A DNA stretch of 49,680 nucleotides, taken from positions 1 to 49,680 of the forward strand of contig NZ_JACOII010000072.1 of NCBI RefSeq assembly GCF_016306625.1, written 5' to 3'. The notes beneath the pieces are model-generated. The model searched no databases, was not told the DNA's origin, and saw nothing but the letters and a program-made list of their open reading frames with translations. This DNA comes from Xenorhabdus lircayensis (GTDB lineage: Bacteria; Pseudomonadota; Gammaproteobacteria; Enterobacterales; Enterobacteriaceae). Positions 35,242 through 45,912 of the stretch are shown here, in pieces; the stretch's first letter is position 1; the number at the start of each line of letters is the position of its first letter. The position numbers were made by a program, and so were the translations under genes.

Positions 35242-37134
35242 ATGCGTACTTTATGGAGTGTTATAACGGCGTTATTTAAATGGAGTTGGGCATTGCTAAA
35301 TTTTGTTCGCCAACTTATTTCCAATCTTATCTTTATCCTGCTGGTTGTTGTCATTGCTGTTGGCATAATCGTTTATCAACAACAATCCAAACCCGATGAT
35401 AACTATCGCGGGGCATTATATGTCAACCTGTCTGGTGTTGTTCTTGATCATATCTCTGCTCACAATCCACTTGAGCAATGGGGGAAAAATCTTTTTGGCC
35501 CTTCCAATAGCAATGTTCAAGAAACCTCCCTATTTGACATTGTTGACAATATTCGTCGCGCCAAAAATGACCCCAAAATTACCGGGATGGTATTAAAACT
35601 GAATGATTTTATAGGTGCAGACCAGCCTTCCATGAAATATATTGGCAAGGCTATTGACGAATTTAAAGCAGCAGGCAAACCGGTTTTTGCAATCGGTGAT
35701 GCTTACAGCCAATCACAATATTATTTAGCCAGCTATGCGGATGAAATATACTTATCTCCACTAGGTTCCGTTGATATCCATGGTTTCTCAACCAACCACT
35801 TATACTACAAATCATTATTAGATACGTTGAAAGTTTCCACCCATATTTTCCGTGTGGGCACCTATAAATCAGCAGTTGAACCCATGTTGCGGAATAATAT
35901 GTCAGAAGAAGCCCGTGAAGCTGACAGCCTCTGGATTAACGAGCTTTGGAACCATTATTTGAATACCATTGCGGTTAACAGGCATATCCCTGCCGATCAA
36001 GTCTTCCCTGGAGCAACCAACTTTATCGAGAAATTCCGTAAAGCTGGCGGAGATGCTGCACTGTATGCATATCAAAACAAGCTGGTGGATTATATTGAAC
36101 CGCGCAGTGCAGTTGAAAAGAAAATGAAAGAGATATTCGGTTGGAATGAAGAACAACAACATTTCAATTACATCAGTATCTATGACTACATTGCCCAAAA
36201 ACCAGTAAAAGACTCAGATGACAACAAAGGTAACATTGCCGTCATTATTGCTGAAGGTGCGATTTTAGAGGGTAAACAATCATCAGGTATAGTGGGAAGT
36301 GACACGGTTGTAGAACAACTGCGTGAAGCACACCATAATCCCAACATAAAGGCTATCGTATTACGAGTGAACAGCCCAGGTGGCAGTATCGGTGCATCTG
36401 AAATTATCCGCAGTGAACTTGCCGCTATCCGCAATGGCGATAAGGAAAATAATGGCAAAGGTGCAAAACCCATTGTTGTTTCAATGGGCGGACTAGCAGC
36501 ATCAGGCGGTTACTGGATATCCACTCCTGCTAACTACATCATTGCTGCTCCAAATACATTAACAGGTTCCATCGGTGTTTTTGGTGTCCTTCAGACCTTT
36601 GAAAAAACCCTTAATCATATTGGTGTGAATACAGACGGTATTTCAACGACCCCATTGGCTGATATTTCTGCAACCAAAGGTATCAACCAAGAATTCTCAG
36701 ACATAATGCAATTGTCTATTGAAAATGGCTACGGCAAGTTTATCGGACTGGTTGCAAAAACCCGCAATAAATCTCTGGACGAAATCAATAATGTCGCCCA
36801 AGGGCGCGTTTGGAGCGGTTTTGATGCCAAGAAGTATGGTTTAGTCGATCAACTGGGTGATTTTGATGACGCGGTCAAAAAAGCCGCCGAATTGGCAGGA
36901 GTCAAAAATGTATCACTGGATTGGATGCAGCCTGAGCTATCATTTTCTGAAAAAATGATGTTAGGGCTAACTTCATCAGCGCAAGCCCTGCTGCCTAATA
37001 CGTTGCAATCAATGTTGCCGGCTCCATTCGCCCAAGTTGCTCAAGACATGAAAAAGCAAGCGGTATTTTATAACAACATGAATGATCCACAGAATATCTA
37101 TACGTTCTGTCTAAATTGTGTTGATGTCCGTTAA
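35242..37134 (+). CDS. sppA: Signal peptide peptidase SppA (protease IV)
   Basis: SppA is a membrane-anchored serine protease degrading cleaved signal peptides. The 630-residue protein has one N-terminal membrane helix (LIFILLVVVIAVGIIVY, about 28-45) and two tandem ClpP-like domains. The catalytic dyad is split between them: Lys209 in RVGTYKSAVEP and Ser421 in GGLAASGGYWIS (Ser409 in E. coli, so there is a net insertion of 12 residues between them). Other conserved parts are VNSPGGSIGASE and NTLTGSIGVFGV. GGAG lies six bases before the ATG. Confidence 0.96.
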   Translation: MRTLWSVITALFKWSWALLNFVRQLISNLIFILLVVVIAVGIIVYQQQSKPDDNYRGALYVNLSGVVLDHISAHNPLEQWGKNLFGPSNSNVQETSLFDIVDNIRRAKNDPKITGMVLKLNDFIGADQPSMKYIGKAIDEFKAAGKPVFAIGDAYSQSQYYLASYADEIYLSPLGSVDIHGFSTNHLYYKSLLDTLKVSTHIFRVGTYKSAVEPMLRNNMSEEAREADSLWINELWNHYLNTIAVNRHIPADQVFPGATNFIEKFRKAGGDAALYAYQNKLVDYIEPRSAVEKKMKEIFGWNEEQQHFNYISIYDYIAQKPVKDSDDNKGNIAVIIAEGAILEGKQSSGIVGSDTVVEQLREAHHNPNIKAIVLRVNSPGGSIGASEIIRSELAAIRNGDKENNGKGAKPIVVSMGGLAASGGYWISTPANYIIAAPNTLTGSIGVFGVLQTFEKTLNHIGVNTDGISTTPLADISATKGINQEFSDIMQLSIENGYGKFIGLVAKTRNKSLDEINNVAQGRVWSGFDAKKYGLVDQLGDFDDAVKKAAELAGVKNVSLDWMQPELSFSEKMMLGLTSSAQALLPNTLQSMLPAPFAQVAQDMKKQAVFYNNMNDPQNIYTFCLNCVDVR

Positions 37135-37165
37135 AAACGACTAACAAAGTCCTCTATCAAATTTG

Positions 37166-37194
37166 AAGCCTGATCTCACCATCAGGCTTTTTTT
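37166..37194 (+). terminator. sppA terminator
   Basis: AAGCCTGAT pairs with ATCAGGCTT around a six-base loop, followed by a T tract. It is 31 bases past the sppA stop. Confidence 0.9.
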
Positions 37195-37245
37195 ATTCCG
37201 TATAGTCCCTATAATCCGGCTAAATATTTTTATTGAGGCGTTACC

Positions 37246-38265
37246 ATGCAGAAGAAATCCATCTATGTTGTTTACACTGGCGGCACAATCGGGATGCAAC
37301 ATTCCCCCAATGGATACATTCCTGTTTCCGGCCACTTACAGCAGCAGCTCGCAAAAATGCCCGAATTTCACCGCCCAGAAATGCCAACATTTACGATCCG
37401 TGAACACCAGCCTTTGATTGATTCTTCTGATATGAGTCCTGACGACTGGAGTATTATCGCGAATGATATTTACCAGAATTATCATGACTATGATGGCTTT
37501 GTTATTCTGCATGGTACGGATACCATGGCGTTCACTGCATCAGCGCTCTCTTTCATGCTTGAAAACCTCAATAAGCCCGTCATTGTGACAGGGTCACAAA
37601 TTCCTTTAGAAGCATTACGTTCCGATGGGCAAACAAATCTACTTAACGCGCTGTATCTCGCGGCTAACTATCCTGTCAACGAGGTCGGTCTGTTTTTCAA
37701 CAATAAATTGTTTCGTGGAAATAGAACGATTAAAGCCCACGCTGATGGCTTTGATGCCTTCTCATCCCCAAACTACTCTCCACTGATGGAAGCTGGGATC
37801 AACATTCGTACTTTCAAAACAAACTCCATACCTGTCGATCACAGCAAATTTGTCGTAAACCCGATCACATCGCAACCGATTGGTGTTGTGACCATCTATC
37901 CAGGATTATCCAGTCAGGTAGTGGAAAATATTCTAATGCAGCCGGTCAAGGCATTGATCTTACGATCATATGGTGTTGGCAATGCTCCTCAGTGTGCTGC
38001 TTTGCTGAAAACATTAAAGGAAGCGACCGAGCGAGGGATTATTGTGATTAATTTGACACAGTGTATTTCTGGCCGGGTCAATATGGGAGGTTATGCTACT
38101 GGTCACTCTCTGGCTGCATCGGGTGTTATTAGTGGTTATGACATGACTTTCGAAGCAGCTTTGACGAAATTACACTATTTACTGAGTCAATCTTATACAA
38201 CTGAAGAGATCCGCCACCTGATGCAAAAGAATCTGCGTGGGGAATTGAGTTACTCCGATGAATAA
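37246..38265 (+). CDS. ansA: L-asparaginase I (cytoplasmic)
   Basis: AnsA hydrolyses asparagine to aspartate and ammonia in the cytoplasm (low-affinity type I). The 339-residue protein lacks a signal peptide. Active-site motif 1 is VYTGGTIGMQHS (nucleophile Thr) and motif 2 is VILHGTDTMAFTASALS (Thr-Asp plus following residues). It has PVIVTGSQIPLEALRSDGQT and the C-terminal domain with LILRSYGVGNAP and TQCISGRVNMGGYATG. It is followed 21 bases later by pncA in the same direction, as in E. coli. Confidence 0.97.
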   Translation: MQKKSIYVVYTGGTIGMQHSPNGYIPVSGHLQQQLAKMPEFHRPEMPTFTIREHQPLIDSSDMSPDDWSIIANDIYQNYHDYDGFVILHGTDTMAFTASALSFMLENLNKPVIVTGSQIPLEALRSDGQTNLLNALYLAANYPVNEVGLFFNNKLFRGNRTIKAHADGFDAFSSPNYSPLMEAGINIRTFKTNSIPVDHSKFVVNPITSQPIGVVTIYPGLSSQVVENILMQPVKALILRSYGVGNAPQCAALLKTLKEATERGIIVINLTQCISGRVNMGGYATGHSLAASGVISGYDMTFEAALTKLHYLLSQSYTTEEIRHLMQKNLRGELSYSDE

Positions 38266-38286
38266 TAAATAGGTAAATCGAAAAAT

Positions 38287-38925
38287 ATGATAAAAACAGC
38301 ATTATTACTGATCGATCTGCAAAATGACTTCTGTACTGGGGGCGCACTGGCGGTCAAAGATAGCGATACAGTGATTGAGGTAGCCAATAAAGTCATCGAG
38401 CTGTGCCAGGAAAATAACATTTCTGTCATTGCTAGCCAGGACTGGCACCCAGATAACCACATGAGCTTTGCAGCCAATTCTGGGCAGAGAATTGGCGAAT
38501 TAGGTGAACTCAATGGCATTCCCCAAATATGGTGGCCTGTTCATTGTGTGCAAGAACAATTTGGTGCAGAGTTCCATCCTGCGTTAAATCAATCTACTAT
38601 CCAAGAAGTTTTCCGAAAAGGTGAAAACCCCCAGATAGATAGCTATAGCGCATTCTTCGACAATGATCATAAAAGCAAAACTCGCCTGCATGGATGGTTG
38701 ACCGAGAAAAATATCCAGCGTCTGTTTGTGTTGGGCATCGCTACAGATTACTGCGTCAAATTTACTGTGCTTGATGCTTTAGCGCTAGGCTATGAAACCT
38801 ATATAATTATTGATGGTTGCCGTGGTGTTAATATTCGGGCAGATGACAGCCAACACGCATTTGAGGAGATGGCCGCCAAAGGCGCTAAATTAATCCCACA
38901 GAGCGAAATAATCACCATTTTGTAA
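38287..38925 (+). CDS. pncA: Nicotinamidase
   Basis: PncA deamidates nicotinamide to nicotinate in NAD salvage. The 212-residue isochorismatase-fold enzyme has Asp10 in LLIDLQNDFCTGGAL, the metal-binding triad region SQDWHPDNHMSFAANS, WPVHCVQEQFGAEFHP, and the catalytic Cys156 in GIATDYCVKFTVLDA. It ends with AAKGAKLIP. It is probably co-transcribed with ansA; a terminator follows 22 bases past the stop. Confidence 0.97.
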   Translation: MIKTALLLIDLQNDFCTGGALAVKDSDTVIEVANKVIELCQENNISVIASQDWHPDNHMSFAANSGQRIGELGELNGIPQIWWPVHCVQEQFGAEFHPALNQSTIQEVFRKGENPQIDSYSAFFDNDHKSKTRLHGWLTEKNIQRLFVLGIATDYCVKFTVLDALALGYETYIIIDGCRGVNIRADDSQHAFEEMAAKGAKLIPQSEIITIL

Positions 38926-38947
38926 GTGCTAATGGCCTAATAAACAT

Positions 38948-38985
38948 AACCTCGTCCTATTTCTGCCAAAGACGAGGTTTTTATT
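38948..38985. terminator. Bidirectional terminator between pncA and yeaC
   Basis: AACCTCGTC (38948-38956) pairs with GACGAGGTT (38971-38979), followed by TTTATTTC. It lies between the convergent stop codons. Confidence 0.85.
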
Positions 38986-39267
38986 TCAATCTTCTGACTG
39001 AGGTTTTAATTTTGCGACCATTTCGGCTTGAAATGTAGCCTTTAACTCTTGCTTGCTTTTTATAGTAATTTGACCATCCGTGCCAATCGTCATATGTTCA
39101 GGATCATGATTATGCTTGGCTTGCCAGAGCATCACTGCCTGTAAACTATGTTCTTTCTGTTCTGACGTGAGGGGTATACCATCCTGCCACTTCCCCAATT
39201 CAACAGCCTGAACCAATCGCTGATAAATTTCAGGCGTCATGGCAGAGAGTAAATCATCCAACTTCAT
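38986..39267 (-). CDS. yeaC: YeaC family protein (DUF1315)
   Basis: The 93-residue protein matches E. coli YeaC: MKLDDLLSAMTPEIYQRLVQ, AVELGKWQDGIPLTSEQKEH and AVMLWQAKHNHDPEHMTIGT. No function is established. The ATG at 39267 has AAGGA eight bases upstream; the open frame extends 15 codons further without homology. It lies between pncA and msrB, on the opposite strand to pncA. Confidence 0.92.
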   Translation of the reverse strand: MKLDDLLSAMTPEIYQRLVQAVELGKWQDGIPLTSEQKEHSLQAVMLWQAKHNHDPEHMTIGTDGQITIKSKQELKATFQAEMVAKLKPQSED

Positions 39268-39432
39268 CGATATTTCCTTACATGTACTATTTACACGACT
39301 ACAAGCCGACACGGTTACAAGTTAATACTGTTACGACTTAATATCATTATCAGTTAATAACACACTGAATCGTTTCTACAAAGTAATTAGATTCAACGTT
39401 TCATTTAGATGCAAAAACCTTCAGGAATAGCA

Positions 39433-39846
39433 TTAGCCCGCTGTTTCTTCACCAGTTTCTTGATCAACAAAACGTAGCGCTGCTGAATTAATGCAAAAAC
39501 GCTCTCCTGTTGGTTTGGGGCCATCGGGAAAAACGTGCCCTAAATGAGCCTGACAGTGGCCGCAACGTACCTCTATGCGATGCATGTTATGAGAATAATC
39601 ATCAAGACAAGCGATAGATTCATCATTGATCGGCTGATAAAAACTCGGCCACCCACATCCCGAATCAAATTTAGTATCAGAAACGAATAATGGCTGACGG
39701 CAACATAGGCAATGGTAAAGGCCACTTTTTTTGTTGTGCAGTAGTTTTCCTGAAAATGGCGGCTCAGTGCCTGATTCTTGCGTAACGTGGCGCTGCATTA
39801 CACTAAGCTGTTCTATGGAAAGGGAAATATTTTGACTTTTAGTCAT
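39433..39846 (-). CDS. msrB: Peptide-methionine (R)-S-oxide reductase
   Basis: MsrB repairs the R isomer of methionine sulfoxide in proteins, using thioredoxin. The 137-residue length equals E. coli. Two zinc CxxC pairs are present (CLCCRQPLF and [10 protein letters not shown]), with [12 protein letters not shown] and the catalytic Cys near residue 118 in [13 protein letters not shown]. The ATG at 39846 follows AGGTGG. It is divergent from gapA, with about 350 bases between. Confidence 0.96.
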   Translation of the reverse strand: MTKSQNISLSIEQLSVMQRHVTQESGTEPPFSGKLLHNKKSGLYHCLCCRQPLFVSDTKFDSGCGWPSFYQPINDESIACLDDYSHNMHRIEVRCGHCQAHLGHVFPDGPKPTGERFCINSAALRFVDQETGEETAG

Positions 39847-39965
39847 AATGACCACCTTTTAAGGCCAGTATTTTCAATAAAAAATCATCGAAAACAACAA
39901 AAAATTAACATCAAAATGTCAAAACGCATTCTAACCCATTCAACATAGCAATTTACTTTACTAAT

Positions 39966-39981
39966 TGTGATAAATCTCACA
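39966..39981. promoter_or_regulatory. CRP-type binding site
   Basis: TGTGATAAATCTCACA matches the CRP core TGTGA-N6-TCACA exactly. Its centre is about 225 bases upstream of gapA and 128 upstream of msrB. The site centre is about 170 bases from the predicted gapA start point, so it may serve an upstream gapA promoter or msrB. Confidence 0.7.
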
Positions 39982-40083
39982 TATCTAACCGATGGTAACT
40001 TTAAATATATCCTTATACCCCGATAATGATGTGCGTAGAGCTTGCCCCAGCTGTATAGCAAGCGTTCAGATAGTGATGACTAA

Positions 40084-41193
<1,110 letters not shown>

Positions 41194-41212
41194 TTGAGCT
41201 TCATACCCGTTC

Positions 41213-41240
41213 AAAAGCCATCTGTGTACAGATGGCTTTT
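41213..41240 (+). terminator. gapA terminator
   Basis: AAAAGCCATCTG (41213-41224) pairs perfectly with CAGATGGCTTTT (41229-41240) around a TGTA loop. It is 20 bases past the gapA stop. Confidence 0.93.
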
Positions 41241-41335
41241 ATATTTATATCTCCAAAATTTATTTTTCCAAAACATTGAGTTATTCTTATGCCTTGGTTC
41301 AACTGCCAATTCAGGTTTACATAAGGTTATGACAG

Positions 41336-42217
41336 ATGCTTGATAAAATTTTCTCATTACCGGTTGTAGAACAAATATCCCCTTATATCAGTCAGCGAAA
41401 CATCGATGATTTTCCGTTGATTGTTGTTTCCCATCCTATAGCACGCGGTGCGATCAGTATTCAGGGGGCGCATCTAATCACATGGCAACCTAGTGGTGAA
41501 AAGCCGATATTATGGTTAAGCGATAAAACAGCTTTCGGTGCAGGCACTGCTATTCGTGGTGGTATTCCCATCTGTTGGCCTTGGTTTGGTTCATCTACCG
41601 CTCCTAGCCACGGATTTGCGCGGATATTGCCTTGGGAACTCAAGGCACACAATGAGAATGAGAATGGTGTTATTTTGACATTCGCACTACAAGATAACGC
41701 TTATACCCATAAATTATGGCCACATGAATTCACGCTGATTGCTCGCTTTAAATTAGGGGAAACCTGCGAAATAGAGTTAGAATTTCACGGTGAATATCAA
41801 GCTACCGCTGCCCTTCACTCTTACTTCAATGTCAGTGACATCAATCAAATTCAGGTCAGTGGGCTTGGAGCCCATTTTATTGATACCGTTGCCAATAGAG
41901 AGCAATACGTCCATGAAGATTTAATCTTCAAAGGACGAACCGATCGTATCTATACAGAACCTGACGATTTTAACCTGCTCAGAGATCCTCAATGGAAACG
42001 GACGATTGAAATACACCATTATCACCATAGTGATGTGGTGTGCTGGAACCCGGGTGCTGCACTTTCTAGTAGCATGAAAGATATGAGCAAAGAAAGTTAT
42101 AAAAATATGGCTTGTATCGAGACTGCCCGTATCAATAACCCATTACGACCTAAGAACGGCAACCCTGACAGACTTTCTGTTGTTATCCGCTGCCGCAAAA
42201 TCTCTGGTGGTATCTAG
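41336..42217 (+). CDS. yeaD: D-hexose-6-phosphate mutarotase (YeaD)
   Basis: YeaD is a galactose-mutarotase-like aldose-1-epimerase acting on hexose-6-phosphates. The 293-residue protein has ISIQGAHLITWQPSGEKPIL, LWLSDKTAFGAGTAIRGGIP, the family block ICWPWFG and SHGFARILPWEL (catalytic His region), ALHSYFNVSDI and CWNPG. AAGG lies about ten bases before the ATG. It follows gapA as in E. coli but has its own start signals after the gapA terminator. Confidence 0.94.
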   Translation: MLDKIFSLPVVEQISPYISQRNIDDFPLIVVSHPIARGAISIQGAHLITWQPSGEKPILWLSDKTAFGAGTAIRGGIPICWPWFGSSTAPSHGFARILPWELKAHNENENGVILTFALQDNAYTHKLWPHEFTLIARFKLGETCEIELEFHGEYQATAALHSYFNVSDINQIQVSGLGAHFIDTVANREQYVHEDLIFKGRTDRIYTEPDDFNLLRDPQWKRTIEIHHYHHSDVVCWNPGAALSSSMKDMSKESYKNMACIETARINNPLRPKNGNPDRLSVVIRCRKISGGI

Positions 42218-42490
42218 GAGCTGTAATATATCGCCAAATTCATACCCAAACGGCTCATCGGAATACACATAGACGTCTTTTTTCCTGTATTTTCCCTCTT
42301 TGATAATTTGGCAGGCTTTTCAGGGAAACAAATTAGAGAAAGTGGTCCATCAGATAGCGGGTAATCTTTGTCATCCACTTTAAACGTGATGCTGCTGTTA
42401 GTCGGATTACTATAATAGAATTCGTTTTTCTTGCTATTCAGACCCAATTGATCACAGGCGGCAAGAAGTCCACAACAACACCTAGTTAAA
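42214..42490 (-). pseudogene. Remnant of a small lipoprotein gene
   Basis: On the minus strand, a frame open before 42490 reads RCCCGLLAACDQLGLNSKKN then EFYYSNPTNSSITFKVDDKD. LAAC-D is a good lipobox, and the mature part looks like real protein. No ATG, GTG or TTG lies at a suitable distance before the lipobox. After about PLSDG the frame seems to change: a second frame carries EGKYRKKDVYVYSDEPFGYE and FGDILQLL, which is more protein-like than the continuing first frame. The 3' end overlaps the yeaD stop by four bases. I read it as a decayed lipoprotein gene of unknown role; an intact 77-residue product from a TTG start is the alternative. Confidence 0.4.
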
Positions 42491-42503
42491 TGAAAGTAAC
42501 GAG

Positions 42504-42550
42504 AAGCTGAACTCTGCCATGATGATTTTGGGAGTTCAGCTTTTCATTTT
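42504..42550 (+). terminator. Terminator-like hairpin between yeaD and mipA
   Basis: AAGCTGAACTC (42504-42514) pairs perfectly with GAGTTCAGCTT (42532-42542), followed by TTTTCATTTTATTTA on the plus strand. It probably ends transcripts from the yeaD side and may also serve mipA. Confidence 0.8.
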
Positions 42551-42552
42551 AT

Positions 42553-42579
42553 TTATACCCAATTGGAAGATGGAGGATA
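42553..42579. repeat. Collapsed ERIC-like element (two ends only)
   Basis: TATACCCAATTGGAAGATGG followed by AGGATAT combines one ERIC end (TATACCCAAT) with the opposite end (TTGAAAGATGAAGG-TAT) and no core. It is two bases from the mipA stop codon (42582-42584). Confidence 0.4.
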
Positions 42580-42581
42580 TA

Positions 42582-43331
42582 TCAGAAAGTATAAGTAACG
42601 CCCGACCAAATAATACCGGAGTATGAACGATTGGTCATCGGGCTATTTTTAATTTGACTTGGTAAATGTTCCACACGCCCTGTCATGAAAGCAGCCCAAC
42701 TCTTGGCAAAAGGATAATAACCGGATAATTCAACATAAGGGCTCCAACTATCCCCCGGTGTGTATTCAGCCAAGCCACTACGTACAGATTCGCGTTTTGT
42801 AATGCCATAACTATAACGATTCTGTTTTTCACTCCCCCAAACCACACCTATACCGGGTTTCAATATCCAATCACCTTGCTCGAAACTGTATAAATAGGCG
42901 AAATCAGCACTGACCCCTTTACTTTCACCCAACATATCCGCAGCAACGGAAGCACGCAATATTCCCCAATCTTCGTGATGCTGATAAGTAAATCCTCCCA
43001 TCATTGTGTCACGACGGCGATCCAGCTTTTTCATTCGTTCATCTTTGCTATCATTGGGATGGAAAGCTTGAGGAGAGTAAAACACCTCAACGGAAAGCTG
43101 ATCTTTAGGTTGATTCCAGAGGTAATAACCTGCTGCCAGCGTATGAAAATAAAAATTTTCACTTTCGTAAGAAACCATGGGAACCGGCAACACCTTATCT
43201 TTCGCTTTCATACCTTTGTAAGGTTTAGCTTCATACACTGCCGACAAACCAACAGACCATTCTCCAGCATATGCCACTGAAGAAAACAGACAAAGCCCCG
43301 CTACAGCAACAAACAGCTTGTTTTTATTCAT
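42582..43331 (-). CDS. mipA: MipA/OmpV family outer-membrane protein
   Basis: MipA-family proteins are outer-membrane proteins; E. coli MipA scaffolds the lytic transglycosylase MltA with PBP1B. The 249-residue protein has a signal peptide (NKNKLFVAVAGLCLFSSVAY, cleavage near AYA-GEW). Family blocks are AVYEAKPYKGM, VLPVPMVSYESENFYFHTLA, YYLWNQPKDQLSVEVFYSP, LKPGIGVVWGSEKQNRYSYG and the C-terminal SGIIWSGVTYTF, ending in Phe as expected for a beta-barrel. TAGGA lies about 11 bases before the ATG. It is leftward, after the dadA-dadX operon. Confidence 0.92.
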   Translation of the reverse strand: MNKNKLFVAVAGLCLFSSVAYAGEWSVGLSAVYEAKPYKGMKAKDKVLPVPMVSYESENFYFHTLAAGYYLWNQPKDQLSVEVFYSPQAFHPNDSKDERMKKLDRRRDTMMGGFTYQHHEDWGILRASVAADMLGESKGVSADFAYLYSFEQGDWILKPGIGVVWGSEKQNRYSYGITKRESVRSGLAEYTPGDSWSPYVELSGYYPFAKSWAAFMTGRVEHLPSQIKNSPMTNRSYSGIIWSGVTYTF

Positions 43332-43524
43332 TGTAATTCATTTCCTACCAGAACGGATTTTATGAAATAAGGAATAAAGTGTATTTATCAAAAGATTTAT
43401 TGCCAACTATTTGATAAGGAATTTTTATTCAATCGCACTATATGTATAAAACAGGTATTTGCTCCAGAATAAAGAAAGAAAAATACCTGCAATAGAAAGG
43501 ATTACAGCCTATCCCCGCAGGCCC

Positions 43525-44592
43525 TTAGTCAACTATGACGGGAACGCGCTTCGCTAAAGCGCACAGAAGTTCATAACCAATAGTTCCTGCCGATTCTGCG
43601 ACCTCATCCACCGGTAGGTTTTTTCCCCACAACTCGACAATACTGCCTACATCTGCCTGTGGGCATAGCGTCAAATCAACTGTCAGCATATCCATTGAAA
43701 TAGCACCCAATAACTGAGTACGAACGCCATCAACCATGACAGGTGTTCCCGTTGGGGCATGCCGCGGGTATCCATCCGCATAGCCACACGCTACTGTGCC
43801 TACACGCATGGGTTGCTGAGTCGTATAGCGACTGCCATAGCCAATTTTGTCCCCTTTGGGAAGTTCGTGAACTGCAATAATTTCGCTTTGCAGCGTCATA
43901 GTTGATTTCAACCCAACATCCGCAATATCACGCCACTTTCCGCTCGGAGATGCACCATAAAGAATAATGCCTGGCCGTACCCAACTTCCATGTGTCTTCG
44001 GATGCCACAAAACGGCACCAGAATTTGCCAAAGAGTGAGGAAGTGTGTTCATTTGCAGGCGTTTAACAACCGCAAACTGCCCATCGACACCAACTTCATT
44101 ATCCGAATTAGCAAAATGGGTCATCAAAGTCACTGAATTAATATTTTTAACCCCTTCCGCCATTAAAACTACCTGCGGATACTCTTCTGGGGTGAATCCC
44201 AGTCGATTCATACCGCTATTGAGTTTCAAATAGATATCAATGGGATTGTCCAATCTGGCTTTTTCTATCTCCTCAAGCTGCCAATGGCTATGTACTGCGG
44301 TTGTCAGACGATACTCATTGATGATCTGCAAATCCGCGGGCTTGAAAAAACCTTCCAATAGCAGGATTGGTCCTTGCCATCCCTGTTCTCTTAAATAAAT
44401 AGCTTCATTCATGTCAAGCAGTGCAAATCCATCCGTTTGCATGAGTACTTGCCATATTCTGTCCAATCCATGCCCATACGCATTCGCTTTCACTACCGAC
44501 CAGACTTTACTATTACCGACCCTTTGACGAATAACCGCCAAATTATGGCGGAATGCATCGAGATGGATCGTTGCCAAAATAGGACGTGGCAT
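43525..44592 (-). CDS. dadX: Alanine racemase, catabolic type
   Basis: DadX interconverts L- and D-alanine with PLP. The 355-residue enzyme has the PLP lysine Lys35 in WSVVKANAYGHGL, LKLNSGMNRLGF, MTHFANSD, RPGIILYGASPSG and the catalytic Tyr region GDKIGYGSRYTT, ending GYELLCALAKRVPVIV. Sequence and position after dadA match E. coli DadX rather than the biosynthetic Alr. AGGGG precedes the ATG, 18 bases after the dadA stop, so it is the second gene of a dadA-dadX operon. Confidence 0.94.
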   Translation of the reverse strand: MPRPILATIHLDAFRHNLAVIRQRVGNSKVWSVVKANAYGHGLDRIWQVLMQTDGFALLDMNEAIYLREQGWQGPILLLEGFFKPADLQIINEYRLTTAVHSHWQLEEIEKARLDNPIDIYLKLNSGMNRLGFTPEEYPQVVLMAEGVKNINSVTLMTHFANSDNEVGVDGQFAVVKRLQMNTLPHSLANSGAVLWHPKTHGSWVRPGIILYGASPSGKWRDIADVGLKSTMTLQSEIIAVHELPKGDKIGYGSRYTTQQPMRVGTVACGYADGYPRHAPTGTPVMVDGVRTQLLGAISMDMLTVDLTLCPQADVGSIVELWGKNLPVDEVAESAGTIGYELLCALAKRVPVIVD

Positions 44593-44610
44593 GACGACCC
44601 CTTTTATAGT

Positions 44611-45912
44611 TTATGCAATATGTAAATAAGGCTTCATTGGAAGCACTTTTATATTGAATCCATTGATATATCTGAATACAGAGAGATCATCTGCCGCAAT
44701 ATCAGGTTTCTTGCCCGAAATTAAATCAGCTAGTAACTTCCCTGAACCACAGGCCATTGTCCAGCCTAATGTTCCATGCCCAGTATTTAAATAAAGATTC
44801 GAATATTTGGTTGGGCCAACAATAGGAGTTCCATCAGGGGTCATAGGACGCAAACCTGTCCAGAACGAAGCCTCCGCAATATTGCCACCATTGTGGTAAA
44901 GATCCTGAACAACCATTTTCAACGTTTCACAGCGACTCTGGGGCACATTCAAATTAAAACCGACCACTTCCGCCATGCCACCCACACGAATACGGTTATC
45001 AAAACGGGTAATGGCAATCTTATACGTTTCGTCCAATACGGTTGAGGCTGGCGCTCTTGATTCATCTATAATCGGCATCGTCAACGAATAACCTTTCAAT
45101 GGATAAACCGGAATTTTGATAAGATCTTTCAATATCTCAGTAGAATAAGACCCCATCGCTACCACATAATTATCCGCTGTCATAATACCATCATCGCATT
45201 GGATACCCGTGATTTTATTCCCATCTACCAAAATCTGTTTAACTTGCTTACTGAATATAAACTTCACGCCAGCGTCTTCTGCCATTTTTGCCAGTGTCTT
45301 GGTAAACATCTGACAATCACCGGTTTCATCATTCGGAAGTTGCAACCCACCCATCAATTTATGAGAAGCATAGGTAAGAGCAGGCTCCACCGTTGCCAAT
45401 TGTTCTGCAGTCAATAACCGATAAGGAACCCCTTCCTGCTTTAACACTTCAATATCATTGGTTGCATTATCAAATTGCTTGGCCGTTCTGAACAGTTGCA
45501 GGGTTCCTCCCTGACGCCCTTCATATTGGATACCCGTATCCGCTCTTAATTGTTTAATACAGTCTCGGCTGTATTCCGCCAGACGTACCATTCTACTTTT
45601 ATTCATGACGTAATGGCTTGCATCGCAATTGCGCAGCATCTGCCACATCCAGCGTAATTGAAATAACGAACCATCAGGACGAATAGCCAGAGGTGCATGA
45701 CGTTGGAACATCCATTTCATTGCTTTCAGTGGGATCCCTGGCGCCCCCCAAGGTGTTGCATACCCTGGTGAGATCTGGCCAGCATTACCGGCACTGGTTT
45801 CTTCTGCAGCACTATTCTGGCGATCAACCACGATGACTTCATGACCTTCCTGCGCCAAATACCACGCGCTGGTTACACCAATAACGCCGCTGCCTAAAAT
45901 AAGGACCTTCAT
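44611..45912 (-). CDS. dadA: D-amino-acid dehydrogenase small subunit
   Basis: DadA is a membrane-associated flavoenzyme that oxidises D-alanine to pyruvate and ammonia and passes electrons to the respiratory chain. The 433-residue protein has the FAD-binding motif [20 protein letters not shown] (residues 3-22), [60 protein letters not shown] and [26 protein letters not shown] lies upstream of the ATG. It is the first gene of the dad operon, expected to be induced by alanine through Lrp. Confidence 0.96.
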   Translation of the reverse strand: MKVLILGSGVIGVTSAWYLAQEGHEVIVVDRQNSAAEETSAGNAGQISPGYATPWGAPGIPLKAMKWMFQRHAPLAIRPDGSLFQLRWMWQMLRNCDASHYVMNKSRMVRLAEYSRDCIKQLRADTGIQYEGRQGGTLQLFRTAKQFDNATNDIEVLKQEGVPYRLLTAEQLATVEPALTYASHKLMGGLQLPNDETGDCQMFTKTLAKMAEDAGVKFIFSKQVKQILVDGNKITGIQCDDGIMTADNYVVAMGSYSTEILKDLIKIPVYPLKGYSLTMPIIDESRAPASTVLDETYKIAITRFDNRIRVGGMAEVVGFNLNVPQSRCETLKMVVQDLYHNGGNIAEASFWTGLRPMTPDGTPIVGPTKYSNLYLNTGHGTLGWTMACGSGKLLADLISGKKPDIAADDLSVFRYINGFNIKVLPMKPYLHIA

